This document shows, one piece after another, positions 35,691 through 45,749 of a DNA stretch of 64,000 nucleotides; within the stretch, counting starts at the first letter, position 1, and each line of letters begins with the position of its first letter. Source of the DNA: Perca fluviatilis (Eukaryota > Chordata > Actinopteri > Perciformes > Percidae); contig NC_053129.1 in NCBI RefSeq assembly GCF_010015445.1, forward strand, positions 15,720,749 to 15,784,748. The letters run 5' to 3'. Position numbers and translations under genes: made by a program. A model generated the notes under the pieces. That model saw only the letters and a list, made by a program, of their open reading frames with translations. It was not told the origin of the DNA and did no database searches.

Positions 35691-35871
35691 AAGTATTCCT
35701 TTAAGATGACTATTTTAGGTAAAGACGTAGAAATAATTTGGAGGAAAAAATTAAGCTTCCTTAGATTGGCTGTTGTCCACATTGTAGTAAGTCTCATATG
35801 GATGACATGGTTTGCTCATCACTATTTTACCACTAAACTATTACAAACCTTTTGCGTGTATGCTCTGATTC

Positions 35872-36060
35872 ACTCTTGCTGAGAGTGGAAAACATATTTC
35901 TTGCTGTCTGTGTTGAGGTAGGAGAAACATGTGAACCTTGGGTCGTCTGCTGCCGGTTTGACAGCTAGCTGAGCAATGACTCCTTCCTGCGTCATCACTT
36001 CCTTCTCACTTTGCTGAGGAATCCACCTTCCACTGTTCCAGCTGGGGAATAGTCCATGTT
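35872..36060 (-). other. Unknown conserved segment, copy B
   Basis: Partner of the 34855-35045 segment. The minus-strand frame from an acceptor-like CCCCAG reads through EVMTQEGVIAQLAVKP and ends in a TGA at about 35872. Function unknown; retained frame in both copies is the only hint of coding. Confidence 0.3.
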
Positions 36061-36160
36061 GTTGTGAAGAGGATGATGGGAGCATAATACATTTCTGGTC
36101 AGTTTGGAGTGGGCAGGTATGCTGCAAGGTGAATAACATTTGTATAGCATAAGGCACAGT

Positions 36161-37373
36161 TGGATACCATTGCTCTGTCTCTCTTGGTTATCATTAGCTT
36201 CAGAAAAAGTAGGAGCGGTTCTACTCAAGAAAACATGATACTGTGAGAGTTACCTTTAGCAAAAGAGAAAGAAAGGAGTGAGTAACAACAGGCCAGCTGT
36301 GACTTTCCAGCTAACAGACACACAGAGGAGCACAGAGTGGTCAGATTGCCACCAAACAGACAGACATGGGGCGAGGGTGTAGGCTACAGTCTGACCTTGC
36401 AGCTCTAGCAGACAGATGGGGAAAGGCCTTTCGTTCCAGACACACACACAGACAGGGAGGGGTCCAGTTAGCCACTGTGCAGAAACTTCATATCTGGAAA
36501 CAATTAGAGCAGATGGGAGCCCTGGCCAGGCTGTTTCTATAAGACACAGCACAATTCTATCAAGACGTTATAGGGAACAGTTTGCTCTCCTTATGGTCAA
36601 AACCCACCAGTCACAAAAGTGCAGTTCATTATTCCATCAACATCGTATGAAGCAGCAGCTGAAAATTTTGTTTTTTCAATGCCTTATTAAGTTAAGAACA
36701 CATTTGTGTTTACGCTGACAGCTGAGCAAAAGGGAAGGACCTCGGAGAGTAATATTTTCACAGCCGTTTACAAAGGAACAGTCCTCCTTGCCCTAATCGT
36801 TCACCTTTTGTTCATTTTCATTAGTCATCTGAGAACGGTGTTCCCTTTTGCAGCGTTCAGCACTAACAACTCTATCAGATAACAGATCTGCTGTTGACTT
36901 TGAATGTTTTTTTCAGTCAACACACCACACAGACGCTGGTTTTGCCAAAAAAAGGTCCAACTGGGTTTTCATCGGTAAAGCCAAACTCCCGCAGTGATGA
37001 GAGGTGCTCTTCACACACTTCTCTAATAAGAGCGGTTTTGGCTTGAACAACGTTCTATGTTTTTTTTCTCTGCGTTGATGTTAGTGCCAGTATGAGAAGC
37101 TGAATCTGTGGGCTGGTTTTATGTTTAAATCAAATACAAAATACTTTAAAGTTTATGAATTTATACCATTAGTCATACAGTTGCTATAGTCATACAGTGC
37201 TACGACTATTTATGATTACATACGGACCGTAGGCATTGTACAGACACACTAACCCTTTTTTTTATTGATCATCCATTCATATTGTGCCTGTGTGAGCTGT
37301 GACAATGCTATCAATTACAAAGGACAAAGTATCTATAGGCAAATTTAATTGTTCTGTTGTTGTTCTGATTATT
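36161..37373. other. Gene-free stretch
   Basis: No gene, RNA or clear transposon recognised. The ORFs are incidental. Confidence 0.45.
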
Positions 37374-37750
37374 TTTGGGGCATTTTAGGCCTTTATTGAC
37401 AGGACAGCTGAAGAAATGAAAGGGGAGAGAGGGGGGAATGACATGCAGCAAAGGGGCGCAGGTTGGGGTGGCCTCTACCTCACCCAGTAAGAGCATTCGC
37501 CCCATGTCGGCTGACTCCTACAGCGGCACGTGTTCGAATCCAACCTGCTGCCCTTTGCTGCGTGTCATTCCCCCATCTCTCTCCCCCTTTCATGTCTATC
37601 CACTGTCACTACTACTAACAAAGGGAAAAGCCCCAAAAAAAGAATCTTTAAGACAGTGCTGCAGGTCAGAGTTGAACCCAGGGCCACTGCATTGAGGAGT
37701 AAATCTCTATATATGGGCACCTGCTCTACCAACTGAGCTATCTGGGAACC
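37374..37750 (-). mobile_element. tRNA-derived SINE, split by a second SINE
   Basis: On the minus strand the head reads TAGCTCAGTTGGTAGAGCAG (A-box-like) then GGGTTCAACTC (B-box-like). The tail ends in CAATAAAGGCCTAAAATGCC. The same family occurs at 40700-40865 and 42448-42625. It is interrupted by the plus-strand SINE at 37464-37660. Confidence 0.8.
37464..37660 (+). mobile_element. tRNA-derived SINE nested in another SINE
   Basis: Plus-strand head with CTCACCCAGTAAGAGCATTC and GTTCGAATCC, tail through TCATTCCCCCATCTCTC to AAAGCCCC. Flanked by the direct repeat GCAGGT (37458-37463 and 37661-37666). Confidence 0.75.
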
Positions 37751-37764
37751 CACTGCTTCTCTAC

Positions 37765-38505
37765 TCCAATCCAATCCAATCCACCTTTATTTATAAAGCA
37801 CCTTAAAAACAACACTGTTGACCAAAGTGCTGAACACAGTCTATAAATAAACAATAACATACAACACAGGCACAACACAAAATAATAAAACAATAAAAAA
37901 TAAATGCAACAATACAAAACTCAAAGTCAACCCTCAAACTGAGTTAAAAGCCAAAGAAAATAAATGAGTTTTAAGACGAGATTTAAAAACAGGAAGAGAC
38001 TCAGTCAGTCTGATGTGCAAAGGCAGCTCATTCCAGAGTCTCGGAGCTGCCACGGCAAACGCACGGTCACCCCTGGATTTACGTTTGGTCTTGGGGACGA
38101 CCAGTAGTGCCTGGTCAGCCGACCGGAGCAAACGAGAGGGGGTGTAGGGCACGAGCAGATTAGACAGGTACTGGGGGGCCAGGCCATGCAGACATTTAAA
38201 AACAAATAAAAGAATTTTAAAATCAGTGCGAAAGTGCACAGGGAGCCAGTGGAGGGATTGGAGGATGGGTGTAATATGGTCAAATTTTCGAGTTCCAGTT
38301 AAAAGACGAGCAGCTGCATTTTCGACTAGCTGTAATCGTGCCATATTTGATTTGCTAATACCAGTGTAAAGTGCATTGCAATAATCGAAACGAGTGGTGA
38401 TAAAAGCATGGATTAAAATTTCTAAATCACGTCGAGATAGAACCGGTTTTACTTTGGCTAGTTGCCTCAGCTGGAAGAAGCTGGTTTTCACCACTTCTGA
38501 CTTTG
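37765..38505 (-). mobile_element. L2-like LINE, 5'-truncated
   Basis: The minus-strand frame 38494-37934 encodes the C-terminal part of a reverse transcriptase: ILIHAFITTRFDYCNALYTG, RLLTGTRKFDHITPIL, LHWLPV, FKCLHGLAPQYLS and APRLWNELPLHIR. These are hallmarks of L2/CR1-clade LINEs. The 3'UTR ends in a (TTGGA)n-type tail (37767-37782). It begins abruptly, so it is 5'-truncated and inactive. Confidence 0.88.
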
Positions 38506-38869
38506 TCCACCAAATTCAACAGCTCACTTTTATTAGTGTCATCAGCACAATCTTACCTCAATGTGTAGTAGCTGTTCTGGATCATTCAATCATGTGAAGT
38601 GATCATTATCGGCAGATGGACTTTTCCTCAGTTAGAGCACTTTAAAGATGTTATAATCACCATTTTTTACATTAACAATGGACCAATTGACAGTGTGTAT
38701 GATGTCTTTTAGCTCATTGTTTTAGTATTCTGGCAACTTTTTTAGTTGTTTTAGTTCACCCTCACCGCTCTCATCAGTGTTTTTTTCAGCCACAGCAAGC
38801 AGCTGGTTTCCTCAAAATAAACCCAGTAAACCCACTGTGTGCTATCTGCAGCACCAAACAGCAGACAGA

Positions 38870-39005
38870 TACAGTTAGCAGCTAGCTGGTAAACACAGTG
38901 GAGCATTTAACAGCTAAAGAGCCAAATATTTCCTTCAGGAGACCAAACAGAGCTAAAAGGAGAATGAATATTGGACTTGCTGCGAGCTGTTTGCCAACAA
39001 GTTTT
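38870..39005. repeat. Dispersed fish repeat, copy 1
   Basis: Shares AGCTAGCTGGTAAACA, CTAAAGAGCCA, CAGAGCTAA and GAATATTGGACTT with the copy at 48410-48545. Confidence 0.6.
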
Positions 39006-39399
39006 CCATGTCAACTGGAACTATGACAATTTTCAAAATTCTGACATTTTATTCCTATGGTTTAAGACAGTCCAAAAATGTTAGTTCACACAAACAACTC
39101 TCTCACAAATCCAACAACTAGAGTGCTTAAATGTGTGGTGTTTATAAGTATAAAGTCTGAACAATCAATAGACAATACATTTAAAGATGTTTTAGATGAC
39201 ACAGAGCACCCAGGTTCTGAGTATATGGGTACATATTCTATTCGTTTTCTGTTTCTGTTACAATAGAATAAAGCTCATTTGGGTATGAAAAGAAAACAAG
39301 CATTCTGTGGATCCAGAAAATTAGTCTCTCAAATAATATCTACGGAGCAGCTCAGAATTATACCTGATTGATCACAAGTTTGAGACTTAATTATCTGGT

Positions 39400-40430
39400 C
39401 TCTGGCTTTGCTACTGCAAGTCAACCAATAAGTCACTGCAGACTGATTCTTGTTCGATTCCCTGTCCCGGCTGATGTTTTTTTCAGCATATTATACTATG
39501 ACTTTTTCCTGACTTTTTTCAACTGGTGACTCTGACCCCTGTTTGATTTTCAGTCCGGGCTGGACTTTTTTTTCGACATGCTATATTATGACTTTTTGTA
39601 TCACTTTTTTCGACATACTACACTATGACTTTTTCAACATTCCATACTTTGACTTTTTAATACTATGATATGAATGTATTAAAACATAATTTCTTTCTTT
39701 GCAGAGTGGCTCAGGGGTTAGTATTCCTCTAACAGTCAACCAGAATGTAGTCACTGCAGACTCTAACCCGTGTGTCATGCCCAGTCCAGGCTAGCAATTT
39801 TTCAACATGCTATACTATGACTTTTTTATCACTTTTTTCGACATACTATACTATTACTTTTTTCGACATACCATACATTGACATTTTTATGGCTTTTTTC
39901 AAAATACTATCGTATGAATGTTTTAGACTGTAATACTGTAATTTCTCTTCTGGCACAAGGGCTAAGTGGTTAGCATTGCTCCAACAAGCAAACCAGAGAA
40001 TAGCTGTGGAATCTGACTCATGTTCAACTCCCAACCTGGGCTGGATTTCTTTTTTTAATGGCTTTTTTCAACATACTATACTATGACTTTTTTTAATTGC
40101 TTTTTGCGACATACTATGCTATGAATGTTTTCAGTGTAGTTTATTTCGTGGCACAGTGGCTTGATGGTTGCCCCTGCTCCATCAGCCAACCAGTAAGTAG
40201 TCACTGCAGACTTATGTTCGATTCCCAGTGTGGGCTGTCCTTTTTCATGACGTTTTTTCAACATATTATACTATGCTTTTTGCAACATACTATGCTTTGA
40301 ATGTTTTCAACAGCAGTTCTCTTGTGGCACAATGGCTCAGTGGTTAGCATTGCTCCAGCAGCAAACCAGTAAGTAGTTAGTGCGAGCTCTGACCCATCTT
40401 TGATTCTCAGTCGACATACAATACTGTGAC
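39400..40430 (+). repeat. Tandem composite units with tRNA-promoter-like cores
   Basis: Four clear units (about 39702, 39953, 40152, 40325) and a partial one near 39410 share GGCTCAGTGGTTAGCATTGC, an A-box-like core, followed about 50-60 bp later by GTTCGATTCCCAG-like sequence, a B-box. They alternate with GACTTTTTTCGACATACTAT minisatellite blocks. Spacing is about 170-300 bp. They look like tRNA-derived SINE heads amplified as part of a satellite. Confidence 0.65.
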
Positions 40431-40699
40431 TTTTTTATTACTTTTTGCAACATACTATACTTTGACTATTCTCGACAAACTATACTATGACTTTTTTTAT
40501 CACTTTTTTGACATACTATACTATGACTTTTTTATCACATTTTTTGACATACTATAATATGACTTTTTTTTCACTTTTTTTAGACATACAATAATATGAC
40601 TATTTTTAAACATACTATACTTTGACTATTTATCACTTTTTTTCGACATACTATCATGTGACTTTTTCATCACTTTTTTCTACATACTATGACTTTTTT

Positions 40700-40865
40700 G
40701 GGGGGGGCATTTCTGCCTTTAAAAGTTTATATATGAAAGGTGAGAGAGAGGGGGAAGACATGCAGGAAAACCATCACAGGTCAGATTTGAACCCTGGACT
40801 TTCTGCATCAAGGAATAAACCTCTGCATATGTGTGCCTGCTATACCAACTGAGCTAACCTGCCAC
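40700..40865 (-). mobile_element. tRNA-derived SINE
   Basis: On the minus strand: TTAGCTCAGTTGGTATAGCA then GGGTTCAAATCTGACCTGTG, with a CTTCCCCCTCTCTCTCACC tail. Inserted in the minisatellite field. Confidence 0.78.
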
Positions 40866-41079
40866 AGACTGTGACTTTTTTTAAACTTTTTTTGACATAC
40901 TATAATATTACTTTTTCATCACTTTTTTCGACATACTATACTATTACTTTTTTCAACATGCCAACGGCTTTTTTCACTCTCTTTGACATGCTGTACTATT
41001 ACTTTTTTACATATGGTACCATCTCTTTGACATGCTGTACTATGGCTTTTTTTGATATATGGTACTACAGTTACTCCGT

Positions 41080-41640
41080 GTCTGGTTAGATATCTTAGGG
41101 TGATAAGAGTATACCTGGAACACAGAAGGTTCAGTGTTCAAATCTTATTTGTTTCAGTAAGTTTTGAGGTCCAATATCCCACGTTAAAGAGACAAATATG
41201 CCAAAAAACCCAAAGGCTTTCTGATAGGTCAGATAGCTTGGGGTGATAAAAGAATCGTTAACAGACAGAAGGTTCAGTGCTCAAATCTCACGTTTTAGTA
41301 GGTTTTGAGGTCCAACATACTATGTGAAAGCGACAAATGTGCCAAAACCCTGAACATTTTTGTCAGGTCAGATAGCTTAGGGTGATAACAGAATGATTGC
41401 AATACAGAAGTTTGAGTGCTCCAATTCTATATGTGTTTAAATTGTTCATGTTTCAGCAAGTTTTGAGATCTAATATTCTAAGCGAAACAGACATACATTC
41501 CAAAAATATTAAATTTGTGTCAGGTCAGATAGCTTAGAGCGATAGGAGAATGATCGGAAGACAGAATTTGTAGTGTTTGAATCTTATACAGTGCTATTAG
41601 TTTCAAGACCTACTTTAGAGGAATGAAGAATTCAAAAAGA
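41080..41640 (+). repeat. Tandem array of about 145-bp units
   Basis: Four units start at about 41082, 41229, 41369 and 41527 with GGTCAGATAGCTTAGGGTGA, continue to GGTTCAGTGTTCAAATCTTA, then GTTTTGAGGTCCAA and a GACAAATGTGCCAAAA block. The first two motifs resemble degenerate tRNA A and B boxes. Divergence rises toward the right. Confidence 0.75.
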
Positions 41641-42447
41641 TTAAAGGAAAAGTTGTAACAGACTTGTAGCCTAAAGTTTGTGTTCCTGTCAGTCTCTTTC
41701 CCAACCGGTTGTTTTTAAGAGATAAATGCACTTTTAGACATATTATACAATGACTTTTTTGCCCACATTTTTCAACATACTATCCTATGACTTTTTTATG
41801 ACTTTTTTCGACATACTATTCTATCACTTTTTTATCACTTTTTTCGACATACTATACTATGACTTTTTTCAACATACTATCCTATGACTTTTTATCACTT
41901 TGTTCGACATACCACACTGACTTTTTTGGACATGCTATACTATGACTATTTATCACTTTTTTTCGATATACTATACTATGACTTTTTTATCACTTTTTTC
42001 GACATACTATAGTATGATTTTTTTTCAACATACTATCCTATGACTTTTTCATCACTTTTTTCGACATACCACACTGTGACTTTTTTGGACATGCTATACA
42101 ATGACTTTTTTATCACTTTTTTTCGACATATTATTCTATGACTTTTTATCACTTTTTTCAACATATTATGCTTTTACTTTGTTATCACTTTTTTTTGACA
42201 TACTATACTATGACCTTTTTTGACATACTGTAATATCACTTTTTTATCACTTTTTTCAACATACTATCCTATGACTTTTTCATCACTTTTTTCGACATAC
42301 CACACTGTAACGTTTTTGGACATGCTATACTATGACTTTTTATCACTTTTTTCGACATACTATACTACAACTTTTTTCAACATACTATACTATGACTTTT
42401 TTATCACTTTAATATTACTTTTTTTGGCATACTATCCTATGACTTTT

Positions 42448-42625
42448 TTTGGGGCATTTTAGGCCTTTATTTGGATAGGACAGCTTAGACTTGAAAGGGG
42501 AGAGAGAAGGGGAATGACATGCAGCAAAGGGCTGCAGGTTGGAGTCAAACCCGCAGCCGCTGCGTCGATGAGTAAACCCTCTAGATATGGGCGCCTGCTC
42601 TACCAGGGGAGCTAACCAGGTGCCC
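42448..42625 (-). mobile_element. tRNA-derived SINE
   Basis: Minus strand: TTAGCTCCCCTGGTAGAGCA, GGGTTTGACTCCAACCTGCA and tail AAATAAAGGCCTAAAATGCC. Same family as 37374-37750. Confidence 0.8.
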
Positions 42626-42660
42626 ATCCTATGACTTTTTTATCACTTTATTCAACATAC

Positions 42661-44333
42661 ATTCTCACTATGCAATTATGCCAGCAATCCAGTTTAGCTT
42701 TAGCAATTAAACTTAGCATTCACATGCATTTTCTGCAGGAAATGCATTTTCTAGTTCTTAATTTAGGTGGTGTTCCCCTTTAAGATACATACTACACCTG
42801 AATCTGATATGATCAAATGCTCCATAACAGGTACTAACTGGATCTTGAAGTGAGATTGTTTTAAACTTTAAACCTCAAATGTTTTCATTATGACTGCAGG
42901 GAATAATTCTACAAAGACACACAAATCTCTTCATGCAATTCATAATTCTAAATAAATGAAGTTTTGTTAGAAGGTGTAGGTATGTTCATATATGAGGTAA
43001 ATAAGCAGTTAAACCACGGTAAACAGCTTGTAAATAATTTGTATGTTTGATTGAGGTTATGTAAATTGAGATTTGTGTTATTGGCAGCTGCTAAATGATC
43101 AGAAACTAGTCAACAAGTTCTGTAGCAAGAACACTCTGTTTCTGACAGTAAACCAACAAACTGTAAAAGCAGTCACTAAGCTTTATATGCAACTTTATGA
43201 GAGCACATTTATCCTGCTGACAGCCAGTAACCCATCCAGTAAAACAGACAGTAAATACACACTTTCAAGACCAGGTTGACATCTCAGGCAACCTCAGTGT
43301 GAATGAAAAAACACATGAATTTAAATGAAAGCTTTTAAAAAGTCTAATGATAGAAAAACAGTCAAAGTTTATTTGATGTTGAGGAATGTTAAGGTGAAGT
43401 CTTGACCTGGATCGCTGCACATCACGGCTTAAAACACCTGTCTGGGAAGTAGAAACCCACAAAGCAAAATGTCCGTTTTTTCTCAGCTTGAAGTAACATT
43501 TACCTTGGCAGTGAATGAGACAAAGCAGCAGCGTGTGATTAAATACGATGTTTTTATTCAAGGCTTTTACAGGAAGCTAATTAGCCGAGGTATGCAGTCG
43601 TGTGCCAAGCTAATAAGGGGAAGCTGACATTCCTGCAGGGAAGCAGTGGCCTCAGAAAGCTACAGAATATGTATTTACATTCAGTGCCTACTATGTGTGA
43701 GCCACAAGACTTTCAATTCAAACACTTCACAACATGGATTTGTTTTACAAATTCAAATATTGAAAATGGTTAGGATGTGGTCTGGCTCAGGGAACCACAA
43801 GGTGAGTAAATTTGAGAACACTGAAAATCTGAAGAGGTTATTTGTTCTGTTGTCACTGGATGATAAAAGTCACTTAAAAAAAAAGAAACTGCCTCATTGG
43901 GCAAAACAGTGTCATGTGTCAGAGCAAAATGTTGTAAGAGAAAAGCACATGCAGATTGTGTTGTACTTTTGAAAAACAGTGGTTTGCAGGCGTTGTTTTA
44001 TGTGTGCTAGCCTGGTTCTAAAAAACGTACTAGTCACACACTTTGTATCTTGTTTGTTTAATCCATATACACACAGAAATGTTAAATGTCAATTTGTGAT
44101 TTTAGAGGTAGTTACATGCTGTTGCTATTTCTTGACGAACAACTCTATTCAACTCTAGAAAGACTCTAGGAAGTTATTACACCCAGCTATAGTAGTTTTT
44201 AACAGCAGACATTTTGACCAGTCCAAGCACAGGTCTTACGGATAACGTTAAGGATGGCTCTGTTCTAGTAGTGTCCCAGTGAGTCATGACAGTGTGACAG
44301 TGAGCTAACATGAGCAGGATATAAACAATACAT
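42661..44333. other. Gene-free stretch
   Basis: No gene recognised. 44000-44170 carries a fragment of the GAGAGTTAGATGAGAA repeat family. ORFs are incidental. Confidence 0.45.

Positions 44334-44414
<81 letters not shown>
44334..44414. repeat. (GATA)n microsatellite at a LINE 3' end
   Basis: About 20 GATA units directly abut the 3' tail of the minus-strand LINE at 44415-45003. On that strand the LINE runs into (TATC)n, as if it had integrated at, or ended in, a tetranucleotide tract. Confidence 0.95.
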
Positions 44415-44415
<1 letters not shown>

Positions 44416-45003
44416 TTTTATGGATCCCAAAAATGGGAAATTACAGTGTTACGGCAGCAAGAGAGAAGAGAAGGTGCTCCTCTGTTGGACCAGTGTGGGG
44501 TGGAGAGGGTGGTTGGAGATATCCATGATAGATAACAGTTTGTTCAGTGACCTCCTCTCCACCACAGCTTCAAATGTGTCCTGTTTGCAGCCAATAACGG
44601 AGGCAGCCTTCCTGATCAGTTTGTTCAGTCTGTTTGTGTCGCTGGCTCCGATGCTGCTGCCCCAGAAGATGGTGGAGGAGAACAGAGCGCTGGCAACAAC
44701 AGACTGGTAGAACATCTCCAACAGTCTGTTGCACACCTTGAAGGATCTCAGCTTCTTCAGGAAATAGAGTCTGCTCACCTCCTTCTTGTAAACAGCAGTG
44801 CTGTTGATTTTCCAGTTCAACCTGTTGTTGATGTTGACACCCAGGTATCTGTACTCCTCAACCATAGCCACATCTCCACCAAGAATGCAAACGGGCTGCG
44901 GAGCCGTTCCCTTCCTCCTAAAGTCAAAACCATCTCTCTGGGCTTATCCAAGTTCAGCAGCAGGTGATTCTTACCAGCCCACTCCACAAAGTTGTGTATA
45001 ATA
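44415..45003 (-). mobile_element. Rex1/CR1-like LINE 3' fragment
   Basis: Two overlapping minus-strand frames encode a reverse-transcriptase C-terminal region: FVEWAGKNHLLLNLDK, then after a frameshift YRYLGVNINNRLNWK, VYKKEVSRLYFLKKLRSF, LEMFYQSVVASALFSSTIFW and HPLHPTL. These motifs are standard for Rex1-type fish LINEs. Only about 590 bp remain, bounded by (GATA)n and (TA)n. Confidence 0.85.
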
Positions 45004-45006
45004 TAC

Positions 45007-45007
<1 letters not shown>

Positions 45008-45059
<52 letters not shown>
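45008..45059. repeat. (TA)n microsatellite
   Basis: Pure TA run at the 5' boundary of the truncated LINE. Confidence 0.95.
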
Positions 45060-45061
<2 letters not shown>

Positions 45062-45696
45062 CCATTTTATTTATAGAGCTTTAGGTTGTTGTCAGGCCAG
45101 CTGTTTCCCCCGTCTTTATGCACAAGGCTAATTACCTCCTGGTTCAAGCTCCATATTTAATGTGCAGCCATTAGAGTAGCATCAATTTCGTCATCCAACT
45201 CCCGCTAAGAAGCAAATAGGCGCAGACCTTCAACAAAATGACAAGCTTAGTCATTCTCAATGTGCTCTAGTTAAATGCTTCCATTGTGTCAGTAGCACTG
45301 TGTGTGGCAGGACCCATGTTATATTTAGGAACCATCACCTGTAAAGGCCAGACCATCTTTAGGGTCATAGGCACTATATGACCCCAAAACTTATGCCCAT
45401 CAATAGGACTTCCAGAGAACAAAGTAGTCAGTGCGAGCTAAGAGTGCCAGGCATGATGTCTAAGATTAGAAACCTCCAGCTGAAAGGTCACTGAAGCAGA
45501 ACAGAGGCCATCCTCGACCCACACAGAGCTATGTTTAAGTACAGACCACCTGACTTCCATATCCATGTGTGTGGCAGTAAATCCACATCTGAGATGAGTT
45601 TCTGCTGTTTGTTGAAAGAGTAACAGCCCAAATTCTCATCAGTGTCTCTAGTCTAAACACTTTCAAAGGACACAGGTTTCAAAAAGGCACGTTCCA

Positions 45697-45749
<53 letters not shown>

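Larger units (their letters stand above)
39480..42660. repeat. AT-rich minisatellite field (CGACATACTATACTATGACTTTTTT)
   Basis: Dozens of variants of ACATACTATACTATGACTTT and TTTATCACTTTTTTCGACAT, with a repeat of roughly 30-40 bp, cover most of this interval. Interruptions are two SINEs (40700-40865, 42448-42625), the tRNA-like units and the 41080-41640 array. No genuine ORF. Confidence 0.92.

Noticed and set aside
36256..36552. 98-codon minus-strand frame with hydrophobic C-terminus
   Set aside because: No family, no splice signals at plausible positions, and low-complexity CVCVC composition.
37680..37750. Possible functional tRNA gene
   Set aside because: A and B boxes are present, but it has a SINE tail and the cloverleaf pairing is degraded. 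It is one of several dispersed copies, so a SINE head.
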